A stretch of 64,000 bases of DNA from Prorocentrum cordatum (lineage: Eukaryota; Sar; Dinophyceae; Prorocentrales; Prorocentraceae), in contig CAUYUJ010001692.1 in assembly GCA_963575745.1 (NCBI GenBank), positions 424,001-488,000 on the forward strand, given 5' to 3'. This document shows, piece after piece, positions 1-11,254 of this stretch. A program made the position numbers and the translations under genes. Under the pieces are notes generated by a model. It was not told the DNA's origin. It saw only the letters and a list, made by a program, of their open reading frames with translations, and ran no database searches. Numbering within the stretch: the stretch's first letter is position 1; each line of letters starts with the position of its first letter.

Positions 1-2
1 CT

Positions 3-755
3 CCCACAACTACGAAGTTGGCGCTGCTAGCCAAGGCTTGCCCTAATCTGATTGAATTCAGAGTGGGAAGCGCTCTCTTCGATGGAAGGGGCCTACATTA
101 TGCCGTCAAAGCAATTGCACGAGCTTGCCCTCATTTGTTGCGACTAGACCTTGGGGGCAAAGACATCAATGATGGCGCGCTGCAAATTGTGAGTCAAGCC
201 TGTCCTCTCCTGGAGAGCCTCGACGTCCAAGATAGTGGCATTGGTGATGTTGCCGCACAAGCGGTGGCGCAAAGGTGCGCCCGAATGGGAAAATTGAATG
301 TGGACGAATGTGCAAATCTGACAGATGCGGCTTTCCTCGCAGTTGCGCAGGGTTGTCCACGGCTGCGTTCATGGATCATCTGGAGTTCCTCGCCATGCAC
401 AGACCGCCTGCCGAGGCCAAAAGTTACCGACGCCGCCATCTGTGCCCTTGCGCAGCAGTGCCCGCACATTGAAATCCTTGAGCTGCGTGGGCTGGAGTCT
501 CTGACCGACGCAGCCATACAAGCAGTGGCTATCGGTTGCCCATCGCCGGAAGAGCCAGATGCAAGCTTGCGCTGTCAGCTTACTGATGCAGCGGCACAAT
601 CCCTTGCGCATCGCAGCTCTAGTTTATCGATCTTGAAGTTGCGGGATTGCGCAAAGATTACCACTTCTGGCGTCAGCGCTATGGCGCAAATCACCGCTCC
701 GCTGAAATGCTTGGATGTCCGGCCCAGTCAGTTATCGAGGGAGGTCTATTTGTGA
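3..755 (+). CDS. Leucine-rich-repeat protein, 3' part (AMN1/F-box-LRR-like repeats)
   Basis: The frame is open from the left window edge to a TGA at 753-755, so the true start lies upstream; the TTG at 18 is not a credible start. The product (about 250 residues visible) is built of roughly eight cysteine-containing leucine-rich repeats of about 26 residues, with recurring 'LTDAAIQAVAxGCPxLExL' features such as 'VTDAAICALAQQCPHIEIL'. This is the LRR_CC pattern of F-box/LRR substrate receptors and AMN1-like proteins, which usually bind protein partners. No F-box is visible in the part present. One repeat has about nine extra residues after 'CPRLRSWI' (near 365-415), which may be divergence or a short retained intron. 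No neighbouring gene is recognisable. Family assignment is secure at the fold level only; the function is unknown. Confidence 0.75.
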   Translation, partial: PTTTKLALLAKACPNLIEFRVGSALFDGRGLHYAVKAIARACPHLLRLDLGGKDINDGALQIVSQACPLLESLDVQDSGIGDVAAQAVAQRCARMGKLNVDECANLTDAAFLAVAQGCPRLRSWIIWSSSPCTDRLPRPKVTDAAICALAQQCPHIEILELRGLESLTDAAIQAVAIGCPSPEEPDASLRCQLTDAAAQSLAHRSSSLSILKLRDCAKITTSGVSAMAQITAPLKCLDVRPSQLSREVYL

Positions 756-1068
756 ATGTGTTGCGTGTGGGCGAGACGCCGTGTGAGGGACCTCCGTACC
801 ACGCTGAGGTCTTAGTGCAGCAGGTTGCACGTTCACGAAGTGCACAGGCGTTCCCTCTTCGAGTTGCAGGGCAGGGAGGTGCGGTTGCATCTTGGCAGTG
901 AGCGCGGCGGTGCTTTTCAGTCACCTGCAATCTTTCCTGCTTCGTCACTGCGACAGCGTTGCTGCTCAGCATGCTGTGAGCGGTGCTCATCAACATGCCG
1001 TGGACTGTAGCCGCCGTGATGTAGAACAACTGTTCCTGCTGGTCCGTGTGCGCATGTGTTTCATTGTC
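756..1068. other. No gene recognised
   Basis: Spacer between the LRR gene and the 33-bp array. Short open frames occur on both strands, but none resembles a known protein. Confidence 0.5.
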
Positions 1069-1743
1069 AGCAGTGTCTCGTTTGGAGATACAGTTCTCGC
1101 AAGCAGTGAGCCGTTCGAAACTAAATCCATGGATAGCAGTGTCTCGTTCGGATATACATCCAGTGATCGCAGTGTCGCATCTGGGGCTAAATCCATTAGT
1201 AGCAGTGTCTCCTTTGGGGCTAAACCCATTGATGGCAGTGTCTAGTTTGGAATTAAACCCATTGATCGTAGTGTCTCGTTTGGAGATACACTTCTCGAAA
1301 TCAGTGAGTCGTTCGAAACTAAATCCATGGATAGCAGTGTTTCGTTCGGAGATAAATCCAGTCATCGAAGTGTCCCATTTGGGGCTAAACCCATTAGTAG
1401 CAATGCCCCCTTGGGTAAACCCATGGATGGCAGTGTCTCGTTTGGAATTAAATCCATGGATAGCAGTGTCTCGTTTGGGGATACAGTTCTCGAAAGCAGT
1501 GACTCGTTCGAAACTAAAACCATTGATAACAGTGTCTCGTTCAGAGATAAATCCAGTGATCGCAGTGTCTCATTTGGGGCTAAATCCATTGATAGCAGTG
1601 TCTCGTTTGAGGCTGAATCCATGGATGGCAGTGTCTCGTTTGAACGTAAACCCATTGATAGCAGTGTCTCGTTTGGAGATACAGCTATCGAAAGCAGTGG
1701 GTCGTTCGAACCTAGATCCATTCATAGCAGTGTCTCGTTCGTT
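1069..1743. repeat. 33-bp tandem array with 198-bp higher-order period
   Basis: About 20 units of 33 bp, consensus close to AGCAGTGTCTCGTTTGG followed by about 16 variable bases. In frame 1 each unit reads as 11 residues of the type SSVSFGAKPID. The subtype beginning 'GDT' recurs at 1084, 1282, 1477 and 1675, giving spacings of 198, 195 and 198 bp, so six 33-bp units form a higher-order repeat. Frame 1 is broken by one TAG at 1243-1245. Frame 2 is open from 1046 to 1765 and minus frames are open as well, so open reading here mostly reflects unit composition. Whether it is translated cannot be decided from sequence. Confidence 0.9.
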
Positions 1744-1744
1744 C

Positions 1745-1860
1745 TACAACAGGAATCCTACATGAATCTTAAGTTGAATGCTTCCAGATATGCTCTTTCA
1801 CATCGCTGTTCGGTTGCTTTGCTGGGATAATCATTTTTCCGGTGCCGTGGATTTCGCGCC
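1745..1860 (+). repeat. Conserved module, copy A
   Basis: Directly follows the 33-bp array. It contains GAATGCTTCCAGATATGCTC and GGTTGCTTTGC-GGGAT, shared with copies at 4800-4947 (+) and 13501-13685 (-). In one frame all three read GM(L/F)PDML-x-H-(I/V)-AVRLL. This copy lacks about 15 bp present in the other two upstream of GAATGCTTCC. Confidence 0.75.
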
Positions 1861-2249
1861 ACTTGCGGGCGTGCTTTGCCGCTTCTACTGTTCCGCGCCC
1901 CCCATGGGGCTGGCCATCTACTGGCGCGCGAGCGCTCGCTTGGGATGGCTATCCACGTCGCCAGCAGGTTCGACGCTGCGAACATAACGAGTATCAGGTA
2001 GGTCAGCTTCTGAGGTCGCCGTCGGGCGCGGCCGCCCAGCCGCGGGCGGGGCGTCATCCGTTGCATTCCATTCCCCGCAAAAATCGCACACGTAGTCGTC
2101 GATCGGGCCCTGGTTGTGACCAAACAGCGAAGACTGATAGGTTTCTAGTGGGGTCAAAAGAGAGCATCTTGACGCCCCAGGGGGGTCTGGGCGGGATCTG
2201 GACGGGATTCAGACGGGATCCGGGGATTCGTTTTTTTGCCAACAGTAAC

Positions 2250-2527
2250 GCACTTCGTGTTCTTCGAGTTCCCACAATTCCATTCCTGGGCATGATTTTG
2301 AATGCCCGTAGCCAACTGTAGGCCACTTCGTGGTCTTCGAGTTCCCAGAAATCCATTCCTGGAATTTTTTTTAATTCGAACTCCATTCCTGGACATGATT
2401 TTGAATGCCCGGAGCCAGCTGTAGGCCACTTCGTGGTCTTCGAGTTCCCAGAACTCCATTTCTGGGCATGATTTTGAATGCCCAGGGCCAACTGTAAGCC
2501 ACTTCGTGTTCTTCGAGTTCCCAAAAT
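2250..2527 (-). repeat. 72/73-bp tandem array, left
   Basis: About four units with CACTTCGTGGTCTTCGAG, TTCCCAGAA, CCATTCCTGGGCATGATTTT and GAATGCCCGGAGCCAACTGT in order. They are the reverse complement of the 73-bp units at 15957-16440. One unit carries an extra stretch (about 2366-2385). The array resumes after the LINE at 3313-3354. Confidence 0.85.
2514..2527 (+). repeat. Target-site duplication of the LINE, left copy
   Basis: CGAGTTCCCAAAAT, identical to 3313-3326. It is part of the 72-bp repeat unit, so the LINE split one unit. Confidence 0.8.
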
Positions 2528-3243
2528 ATTTGGGAAGACAGCTGGGATCTACAAGAAATTCCGGAGCAGAACTTGATTTCCGCATCCGCCAGGCGTGGGA
2601 AGCTTTCATGGCTAACAAGTCCGAGCTTACATGCAAAACGTACTCTTTGGCATCAAGGTTACGACTCTTTGACAGCATTGTTACACCGACAGTATTGTAT
2701 GGCTCTGCATCTTGGACTTTGTCACGACCGGAGCAACAGAAGCTGCAAAGGACACAGCGAAAAATGTTGCGAATGATTCTGGGGGCAGGAAGGCGGGTAG
2801 AATAACGCAGAGACATCGAAGCTGACAGTGGCAGTTCTGAGGTGGAACCCAGCCCAGATGACACCAGCAATGGCGACTGTGAGTTGGAGTCATGGGTTTC
2901 ATGGGTGCGCAGAACAACACAAACCGTCGAACGTCAGATGCGCAAGAGCCGCATTGACAGCTGGATGGTTGCATGGAGAAAGCGGGTCTGGAGGTGGGCG
3001 CAGCGAGTGGCCACTGCAGACAGTATCAGGTGGATGTGGAAGATCGACAGGTGGGACGCAGAACTGGACGCAGCTTCACGTGGCAGACCGGCACACAGAC
3101 CCGTCAAACGATGGACCGATGATATCGTCGCCGTCCTGAACAGCAAAGGTATCGAAGTTGCACCCAACACTTGGAGAGATGTTGCTTCAGACTCTGCAGC
3201 ATGGCATGATTTGGAAGCTACATTCTGCTTGTACGACGACTGA
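2528..3243 (+). pseudogene. LINE reverse transcriptase, C-terminal part
   Basis: Frame 1 reads a typical RT thumb/connection segment: 'YLGRQLGS', then 'RIRQAWEAF', 'RLRLFDSIVTPTVLYGSASW' and 'LQRTQRKMLRMILG'. After a single in-frame TAA at 2803-2805 the same frame goes on to a tail with the LINE signature R-x2-GRP-x5-RW-x-DDI and 'WRDVASDSAAWHDLE'. The catalytic palm (YxDD) lies upstream and is missing because of the 5' truncation. Apart from the one stop the frame is intact, which suggests a fairly recent copy. It is a dead fragment, not a functional gene. Confidence 0.85.
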
Positions 3244-3312
3244 GCGCTGCGGCGCTGACCACCCAGCCTTCCGGGGCCGAGCCTTGCTCGACGTGGTGTC
3301 CGTCCGTCCGTC
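2528..3312 (+). mobile_element. 5'-truncated LINE (non-LTR retrotransposon) inserted in the repeat array
   Basis: A 785-bp insertion bounded by a 14-bp direct repeat. It begins inside the reverse-transcriptase thumb region and ends in a (GTCC)4 tail rather than poly(A). The 5' truncation plus target-site duplication are the usual outcome of target-primed reverse transcription. The surrounding 72-bp unit is rejoined exactly if the insert and one duplication are removed. Confidence 0.85.
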
Positions 3313-3313
3313 C
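3298..3313 (+). repeat. (GTCC)4 3' tail of the LINE
   Basis: Four perfect GTCC units directly precede the right target-site duplication. A short tandem tail in place of poly(A) is known from some LINE clades. Confidence 0.75.
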
Positions 3314-3326
3314 GAGTTCCCAAAAT
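3313..3326 (+). repeat. Target-site duplication of the LINE, right copy
   Basis: CGAGTTCCCAAAAT, matching 2514-2527; its first base overlaps the end of the GTCC tail. Confidence 0.8.
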
Positions 3327-3353
3327 TCCATTCCCGGGCCACATTTTGAATGC

Positions 3354-4795
3354 TGAGGCAGGCTGATGCTGAGGCTGAGGCAGGCTGAGGCTGAGGCAGG
3401 CTGAAGGCGAGGCCGAGGCCGACGGCAGACTGAGGCTGAGGCTGAAGCAGGCTGAGGCTGATGCTCAGGCAGGCTGAGGCTGATGCTGAGGCAGGCTGAG
3501 GCTGAGGCTGAGGCCGATGCAGGCTGAGGCTGAGGCAGGCTGAGGCTGAGGCCGAGGCTGAAGGCAGACTGAGGCTGAGGCTGAAGCAGGCTGAAGCTGT
3601 TGCAGGCTGAGGCTGAGGCTGAGGCTGAGGCAGGCTGATGCTGAGGCAGGCCGAGGCTGAGGCTGATGCAGGCTGAGGCTGAGGCAGGCTGAGGCTGAGG
3701 CCGAGGCTGAAGGCAGACTGAGGCTGAGGCTTAAGCAGGCTGAGGCTGCTGAGGCTGATGCGGAGGCAGGCTGAGGCTGAGGCAAGCTGAGGCTGAGGCT
3801 GAGGCTGAGGCAGACTGAGGCTGAGGCTGAAGCAGGCTCAGGCTAGGCTGAGGCAGGCAGGCTGAGGCTGAGGCAGGCTGATGCGAGGCAGGCTGAGGCT
3901 GAGGCTGAGGCTGAGGCTGCAGGGAGAGGCTGAGGCAGCCTGAGGCTGAGGCCGAGGCTGAAGGCAGACTGAGGCTGAGGCTGAAGCAGGCTGAGGCTGA
4001 GGCTGAGGCAGGCTGAGGCTGAGGCTGAGGAAGGCTGATGCTGAGGCAGGCTGAGGCTGAGGCTGAGGCTGATGCAGGCTGAGGCTGAGGCAGGCGTAGG
4101 CTGAGGCCGAGGCTGAAGGCAGACTGATGCTGAGGCTGAAGCAGGCTGAGGCTAGGGCTGAGGCAGGCTGAGGCTGAGGCTGAGGCAGGCTGAGTCTGAG
4201 GCTGAGGCTGAGGCAGGCTCAGGCTGAGGCAGGCTGAGGCTGAAGCCGAGCTTGAAGGCAGACTGAGGCTGAGGCTGAAGCAGGCTGAGGCTGAGGCTGA
4301 GTCTGAGGCTGAAGCAGGCTGAGTCTGAGGCTGAGGCTGAAGCAGGCTCAGGCTGAGGCAGGCTGATGCTGAGGCCGAGGCTGCAGGCAGGCTGAGGCTG
4401 AGGCTGAGGCAGGCTGAGGCTAAGGCTGATGCAGGCTGAGTCTGAGGCTGAGGCAGGCTGAGGCTGAGGCAGTCTGAGGCTGATGCAGGCTGAGGCTGAG
4501 GCTGAGGCTGAGGGCGAGGCCGAAGGCCGACGGCAGACTGAGGCTGAGGCTGAAGCAGGCTGAGGCTGAGGCAGAGGCAGGCTGAGGCTGAGGCTGAGGC
4601 TGAGGCAGGCTGATGCTGAGGCAGGCTGAGGCTGGGGCTGATGCAGGCTGAGGCTGAGGCAGGCTGAGGCTGAGGCCGAGGCTGAAGGCAGGCTGGTGCT
4701 GAGGTTGAAGCAGGCTGAGGCTGAGGCTGAGGCAGGCTGAGGCTGAGGCAGGCTGAGGCTGAGGCTGAACAGGCTGAGGCTGAGGCTGTGACTGC
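3354..4795. repeat. GCTGAG/GAGGCA tandem array, left
   Basis: About 1.4 kb of hexamer-based repeat (GAGGCT with interspersed GAGGCAG phase shifts). The minus strand reads CAGCCT, which has no stop in any frame and yields PQPQ, SLSL or ASAS tracts; the 363-residue minus frame at 3731-4822 is therefore probably compositional. Confidence 0.95.
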
Positions 4796-4799
4796 GACT

Positions 4800-4947
4800 G
4801 CCGTTGCCACTTCAACTGTCATCGCGAATACGACTACGACTGCGAGAACAGCAGAATTCTACAACTGGATTCTAATCTGAATATTAAGGGGAATGCTTCC
4901 AGATATGCTCCTACACGTCGCTGTTAGGTTGCTTTGCCGGGATATTG
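4800..4947 (+). repeat. Conserved module, copy B
   Basis: Follows the GCTGAG array. It shares about 130 bp with copy C in inverse orientation, including GCGAGAACAGCAGAATTCTA and CACGTCGCTGTTAGGTTGCT. Reads 'GMLPDMLLHVAVRLLCRD' with one stop just upstream of it. Confidence 0.8.
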
Positions 4948-4950
4948 TTT

Positions 4951-7900
4951 TTTTTTCATCGGGGTGGAGTCGTGGGGCGAACGCTGCCCAGGGACTGCCA
5001 GCTTGGGAGTCTATGGCGGGGGGGCGTGCTTCACCTTCTTCATTGGCGCGTGTTTCTTTATGATGGTGCCCCCGTCTCGGTTTTGCGGGGTCGCGGGCCC
5101 GTCTTTGCCGTTCCCCCCCCTGCCCTCCTTCGCCCCTTCCTTCTGCTGCTGCTGCGCCCGAGCGCGATGCAACGCCAGTGGCAGCATGGGTCCAGAGCAT
5201 CTACTTGCTCTTCTCGAACGGCGGGGCGGGATGCCCAGCGTCGTCGCAGTCGTCGCCGTCGCTGCCCCCTCGCCGCGAGGAGCGACTGCGACCGGGGCCG
5301 CGTTGAATGCGTTCCCCCCTCTGTCGGGGCGTCTTCGCGAGTCGTCGCGGCTGGGCACGGGCGCGAGAACGGTCGGGGACCGAGAGCGAGGGCCTTCGGG
5401 CGGAAACCAGTGGCGTCTGGCCACAAGGTCAATATTTCTCTTCCGATGGGGCCTGCGCCGCGAGTTTGCAGCCCCCGCGACGACTGGGCATTGTAGTTGA
5501 GATGGGTCTCCGTCGCGCCCCGTCCGCGACATCGGCCCTGGCTGTTGCCGCCCGTCTTCTCGCGCGACATTGCCCCCGCGCTTGCGTTGGGGTCGTGGCC
5601 CGCGAGCTCTCTTCGCGCGCGGATGATCTCCGCGATGTAGCTGATTGCCAGCTTCGCCAGTGTTCTCAGAGACTGGGGGAGCGCCTCCCGTTGGCCGAGG
5701 CGGCCATTGCGCGGCGGCGAAGAGCTGCGGCCGCGGGGTGGCGAGCTGCCGCGACGCGGCCGCGCGTCTGCCTCTTTTTCCCAGGCGCGCCGCAGACCCC
5801 AACCCGGCTTCCCTCCGCGCCAGGTGCCCGCGCGGCGCTCGATGACCCCCCAGGGCACTGCCGTTCGGATCGAGGGAGGGCGGGAATGAGGGGGGGGGCG
5901 GGGGGGGACGGGGGCGGGGGGGGGAGGAGGGCCGGAGGAGGACCAGGTGGCGCGCGGGCCAAGGGTTGCGCGCCAGGGGCCGCGCGGGCGCACCGCGCAC
6001 CGCGCGGCGCCTCCGCGAGGCGGCGCGCCGCCGTCGGGCTCGCCTTCCCGTTCTGCGAGGCCTCCAGGGAGGCGTCGGATTTGGGCCCGCGGCCCGGGTC
6101 GGGCCCGCCCCCCCCGACGCGCCGTCGCCGTCGCCCGCCGGGCCAGGATCTCGGAGGGGCTGGATGAGCAGATCCGTTTTTTGCCCGGCGTCAGCGGCGA
6201 CGAGACGCAGCGCCATTCGAAGATTCGCTGGGGGGGGCGGTCAGGGAGACAGAGCGGGTCTGGAGAGTTTCAGCGCGGCCATCGTTGGGCGGCGCCAGCG
6301 CGAAGCGCAGCGCGCGCCGCGCGGTCGGGCGGGCGAGCAGCTGGGCGCGCTCGACGGCGGAGGTTCAGCACCCCACGTGCTACCCTGCATTTTGCCTGGG
6401 GCGAGATCTCGGCCAGGCTGCGCAGGTCGGTGGGCGTGCAACCTTGACTGCAGCCCTTCGCGCAGAGGTTGCCCCTTGGCCGGGGGGCGCCGCCAGCCGC
6501 GCCCCCCCCCCCCCCACCCGCGGATGCGAGCAGCGAGCGCGGGCAGCTCCGCCGAGCAGGGCGCGGCCGAGGGCAGCGCGTATTCACCCGACGTCGAGGC
6601 GGTTCCTTTCGCCGCGGTGTTACCTGAGACAGGGGTTTTGCGTCGCATGCCTGATGGTCGGCCTCGGGCGGGTCGGCCACGGGCGAGGCGCGCGCCGGCG
6701 TCGATTTCCCGCTCGCGCACCTTTCCTCGAAGTTAGACAGGGCGTCTGACTCCCTGGCTCTCGCCGTCGGCGAGGGTTTAGGCCGCCCCCGCGTGCGCCC
6801 TGCAATCAAGTTCGAAAGCCGAGGCTCCCAGGGGCCGGCGGCGCCTGATGGGCGCGGGGCGCGCGCTCTCTGGGGCGCTCGACGTGGGCCGCGGGGGCGA
6901 CGCAGGCGCCGCGGCGACGGCGGCAGTGCCCGAGCGGCTGCAAGATTTTCGCGCCGAAAATTGGCGGGCCCTGCTGCGCGACGCTGCGATCGCCTCTCGC
7001 GACGGGGGGCGGCCGGACACGAAAACACCGCGCAGCGCCTCGCGCGCGCGCAACTTGCGGATAAAACGCGAGCTCGGTCGGGCCGCGGGGGGGGGCGGTG
7101 GCGATGCGCGCCCCCGCCGAAGCTGCAGATGTTTCGCGCGGCAGTGCCCGTGAACGCCCGATGCAAATGCTTTCGTGCAGGGCGGGCCTGCTACAGCTGA
7201 GGCTGACTGCGAACCACTTGCGTCAAGATTTCGGGGAACCTTGCGAGGCCATCGGCCCAGGGTGCCCCGCTGGGCGGGGGCCGGCTTGCAGGGTGGCCAG
7301 TTCGAACGCCAGCAGCCGCTCGCTCGCGCGGCCGGGCGAGAAGCGGCCACGGCGCGCGCGTTAGCCGCGCTCGCTGGGGGGGGGCGCGCCTCGGGAAGTG
7401 CAGGCGTTGGCCAGGCACGACTGGTCAGCCGCGCAGTTGGCGCACCTGGCGCGCCCAGTGCGCCTGCGCCTCTGGGGCGCCCGGTGCGCGTGGAATCGGC
7501 GGGCCAGTCGTCTAGCGTAGACGCGCTGCGGGGCGCCCAGGCGCGCAGCTGCTGGCTCGGCAGCGGCCGCGACCCGCGCGGCCCGCGGAGGCGGGGCGCA
7601 GCCAAGTTGGTTCAGCTGTTGCATGGGGTTAGAGCAGGGCTGCCCGCTCAGCCTGACCCTTTCTGCCATGCTCGGCGACAACGATTTCGTCATCAGTTTT
7701 CGGCGCCGCCTCCTGGTCGCAGACCCAGCGGCCAGCGGCGGGGCGCCCGTGCGCGCGCCGAGCTACGAACACGGGGGCGATCTGCGGATTCGTGCCCGAG
7801 AAGCGTTGTGGCGTCCAAGCCGCGTGCTGCTGCGCAGGCCCCGTCTTCGCGCACCGCCAGAACTTGTGTCGGGGCGCCCTCGCAGGCGCGTGGCAGGCAG

Positions 7901-8470
7901 GAGTGGTTGGTTCGCGCGCAGCAAGCAGTATGAGGGCGCCCGCCGTCGATGTCAACGACCAATGCAACATTGTAGCGTGGCGCCCGCGCGCGTGCTCCAG
8001 AAGTAGAAACAATTTGCATTATGGTTTGTTTCTATTGGGGTAGGTGGGGGGGCGTTGGCACGGGTTCGGGATGGTTGCCAGTCGCGCGGGGGGAGCATGT
8101 TCAAAAACAGGAAACAGCGAAGAAGCTCCCAGCGGGAACGCGGCAAACCGTTTCGCTCATTTCCACCCGCCACCCGTCTTCTTACGCTATCAGCATGGGT
8201 AACGGCCGTAACCGACAGCCAGTGGGAACGAAGACAAAGGCCAGCCAGGTGCGCGACGCCCCCCATCAGAAACCACTGCACAGTGATCGCGGGGAGTCCG
8301 CGCATGATCCAGATTTGGCCCAACGACTTCAGTCTTTTCGTTGCAAGAGATGGTGGGGGGACCGGCATCGCACACGGCAGACGTTATGCCGTCACGCCCG
8401 CCGTGCGGGGCGCCCCCGCATGATCCGAATGTTGGTGCCACGTATATTTAGCACCAATTCGTAAAGCACG
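4951..8470. other. GC-rich region without an assignable gene
   Basis: Very GC-rich with homopolymer G/C tracts (about 5890-5935 and 6504-6516). Long overlapping frames on both strands (for example a 401-residue minus frame at 5011-6216) are Arg/Pro/Ala/Gly-rich and expected from composition. The only recognisable protein trace is a reverse-transcriptase motif at 7623-7706. Confidence 0.6.
7623..7706 (+). pseudogene. Reverse-transcriptase motif scrap (LINE-type)
   Basis: The frame reads 'GLEQGCPLSLTLSAML', close to the LINE RT motif G-x-x-QGCPLSP-x-LFA. Similarity stops after about 25 residues and no YxDD follows in frame. It is probably an old LINE remnant in the GC-rich block; a chance match is possible. 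Confidence 0.4.
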
Positions 8471-9560
8471 AACAAATAACGCCAGCGCAAACAATCAGCA
8501 CCAAGACAACCATCACGGTGACGACGGCAGATGTGACGTAGACAGTGTGCCGGCGGATCCTACACCAGTTCGCCACGACGACGAGAATTCAACAGACGGT
8601 TTTGAACCTTGGGTACAATGAATCCAGCGAGCAACACGCAGGGCATAGGTGACCATGGCACAGTTGCACATCAATGGCTCGACAACTACAACACGTCAGC
8701 GAAAATGGCAATGCTTACGGCAAATCAGCAACACTGATGAGCAATAGTGGATGCGGCAAACACTTCAATGGGATCCACAGTTAAATTCCTTTGATACCGC
8801 CAGACGCAGAGCGGGCAGGCCGAATTCCCCATGGATTGTCGACATCCGACGTTCTGTTTTTTACAGAAGCGGGTATGATGGCATGGCTATTGCAGAGATA
8901 GTAGCCGTTGCGTCGGCGGGCTGTTGGGACAATATTGGAACCGGGCAGCCGCAGATAAGACATGACCAAGCACCACAGACGAATCTCGTTACAACGCACC
9001 ACAAACAAGGCCATGAGCGAGCCGCTTGACCTGTCTAGACTTCCGCCGCCCAGGTGCCGCACCCGCAGCGCCCTACACGGTGCACGTGTGCGGGAGTGTT
9101 CAGTGCTCAGTGTGTTTCGCATGGCGTTTTGCAAAACATGGGCTGGCATTGCGCACTGCAGGCAACGTGCTGGCACCCCGACTGTACGTGTCAGAAACCA
9201 TGCAAAATGATACCAGGGGGTGCGCGTAAAAAAAACATAGGTTGGTACAAGATGCACATATTTAGCTTATGTGTCAAGGGATGTTTGGGGGGTATCATTT
9301 TCCTGGGTTCATCGATGGTCGGGTTGGGGAAGGGGATGTGTATAAATGAGTAGCTGTAGCGAACCCCTCCCCACATGGGAAGACGGGAAGATGGAAAAGG
9401 AAACGCTCCAAACCACGTGCGCCCAAAGGGCGCGTGCAATTGGTTATCGACTTAAGACCCAGAGGGGGTCACGTAAGGCTTGGGCATTCCAGGCAGGCTA
9501 GAGATGGACGGCGAAAATTCCTCTAGCTACTTATGGTTACGTTTTATCGTACGATGTTGC
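8471..9560. other. No gene recognised
   Basis: Mixed-composition DNA with only short open frames and no recognisable domain or repeat structure. Confidence 0.5.
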
Positions 9561-9689
9561 TGTAAGTCTGACGATGCTGATCCTCCCTCCGCCACTCCCA
9601 CCCTCCCTCCCTTCGCACGTGTGCGGCTTCACTGCCCGCTCTGCCGCCGCTGTGATCGCCCAAGTGCGCCGCCACACCTGCGGCGGCCG

Positions 9690-9862
9690 AGGCTTTCGGC
9701 GACGACTCCGACGTCCCGACGACGCCGACGGCCACGACGACGACGGCCACGACGACGCCGACGAGGTCGACGCCGACGATGTCGACGCCGACGCCCCGAC
9801 CACGCCGACGAGGACGGTGACGACGAGGACGAGGGCGAGGGCGAGGGCGAGGACTCGATCCT
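9690..9862. repeat. GAC/GCC trinucleotide-rich tract
   Basis: Runs of GACGAC, GACGCC and GGGCGA. They produce Asp/Ala/Arg-rich frames on both strands and explain the open frames around 9537-9983. Confidence 0.7.
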
Positions 9863-11254
9863 GCCATCCCGTGCTCTGCGGCCGGATCGCGGCAGTTGGG
9901 ACGCATCCAGCCTTCCCTTCGATCCGACGTCGCGAAACAAGTGCAACATCGTGGGAGGTCACGACCGCAGCCTCATTCCCCAACCTTCTCTGCAGCGTTT
10001 CTTTGGCCAGCTCGATCTGCGAAGGCCCCTTGCCCCGAGGCTGGGCGAAACATTCCCGCGGCGAACACTCAATCGTGGCGCCCGGATCTTAGGGCCCGTC
10101 CGTCGCAGGCGACGCCTTCCCCGCCGCCCGGGGCCCGGCGGCGGCGGCGCACTCGGTCTCCGACAGCGAGGCAGCGTCGGACCCCTCTTCGGGGAGGTGG
10201 GGTGGAGGCGGCGGTTGGGGCGGGGGTCGGCTGGTCGGCGGATCGGTCATGGATGTGGGGAGGGCGGGCAGGGCTGTTTACGGTCCGATCCGATCCGATC
10301 CCCAGGCCTCGACTTCGGTGTCGATCCAGTCCGAGCAGAAACGGTTCCCTCTCGAGCTTGGTCGTCATTTTGTATGTCTTTTTTTCCCTCTCCCTTCCCT
10401 CTATAATACCACGTCTTGGCTGCTTTGGGCGGCTGCTTTTGGCGTCTGGTTAGGACCCCCCCCTTCTGCTGTGGCGACTGGTAAAAGCAGATCGCATACG
10501 CACCAGTCACCCAGACCCTCCCCGTTCCCCCCTCCCTTCGGCTCAATGTCGAAACCCCAAATTTCAGGCGAGATGATTCGACCGCTGAAGTGAATTTCAG
10601 TGTTGTCCTGTTGTCCTGGAACAGAAAGGCGGCAACCATCGTTGATCCAATCCGCGCGGCTGGGAAGGGCGGTTGCCCTGGCGCCTGCAGAGGAATGCAT
10701 TTCCAAGACCCCCTCTCTTCGGGAGACCCAGCCACCCCCGGCTTGCACACCCCGGGCAAACGTGCGGCCCGCGAGACAGGACCCCACCAAAGCCTCCTCC
10801 GGCCAAGTCCCCCCAATCAGTAGCCATGTATTTTGACGACAGTGCCGACGAATGTCTAGTGACCATTTGAGTCGGGGTCGTCATTCGAGTTTTCCAGTAC
10901 ATTCGTGTGTTCCGGCGACCACCGATCGGCGGGTTCGTTTTGTCGACGTTTGAGGTTCGGACAGGGCCGTTCCCCGGGCGGCGGTTGGCGCGGGGCAAAG
11001 GGGATGGGCTCTCGGCGCCAGGACAACCACGCGTGAAACTGTCAACCCAGGATGCTCCAGGATTTTCGGCAGCGTTTGTGCCTGCCCACATCTCTCCTTC
11101 TGCTCAACCGCGCTAGCTGCCCCGAACAAGGGCACGGGGAAAATACTTGCAACAGTAACTTTGGTCACTTTCCGTCGCGCGAAGGTTACAAACACACATG
11201 TTTCATTTTTCACATATATATATGTACAGTTAACAAACGCTGACCTGCTGGGAC
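9863..11254. other. No gene recognised; contains a GGTCCGATCCGATCC tract
   Basis: No protein similarity seen. At 10283-10345 there is a TCCGA-rich tract followed by a sequence resembling 50690-50815 ('TCGACTTCGGTGT..GATCCAGTCCGA' against 'TTGATTTCGGTGTTGGTCCT'). This points to a dispersed repeat. Confidence 0.5.

Larger units (their letters stand above)
2137..4950 (+). repeat. Left arm of a large imperfect inverted repeat
   Basis: Order in this arm: ATAGGTTTCTAGT and CTTGACGCCCC (2137-2180), 72-bp repeats, a LINE insertion, a GCTGAG array, then module B. The same order appears reverse-complemented at 16573 down to 13501. The arms differ in array copy number, and only this arm carries the LINE. 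It is either an inverted duplication or two opposed copies of one composite repeat family. Confidence 0.8.

Noticed and set aside
5011-6216. 401-residue minus-strand frame
   Set aside because: Arg/Pro/Ala/Gly-rich with equally long frames on other phases and strands; explained by very high GC content, and no domain is visible.
7594-7602. GGC-GCA-GCC in the GC-rich block outside the retroelement
   Set aside because: Only 3-bp arms and one occurrence in very GC-rich DNA; not counted in the hairpin family.
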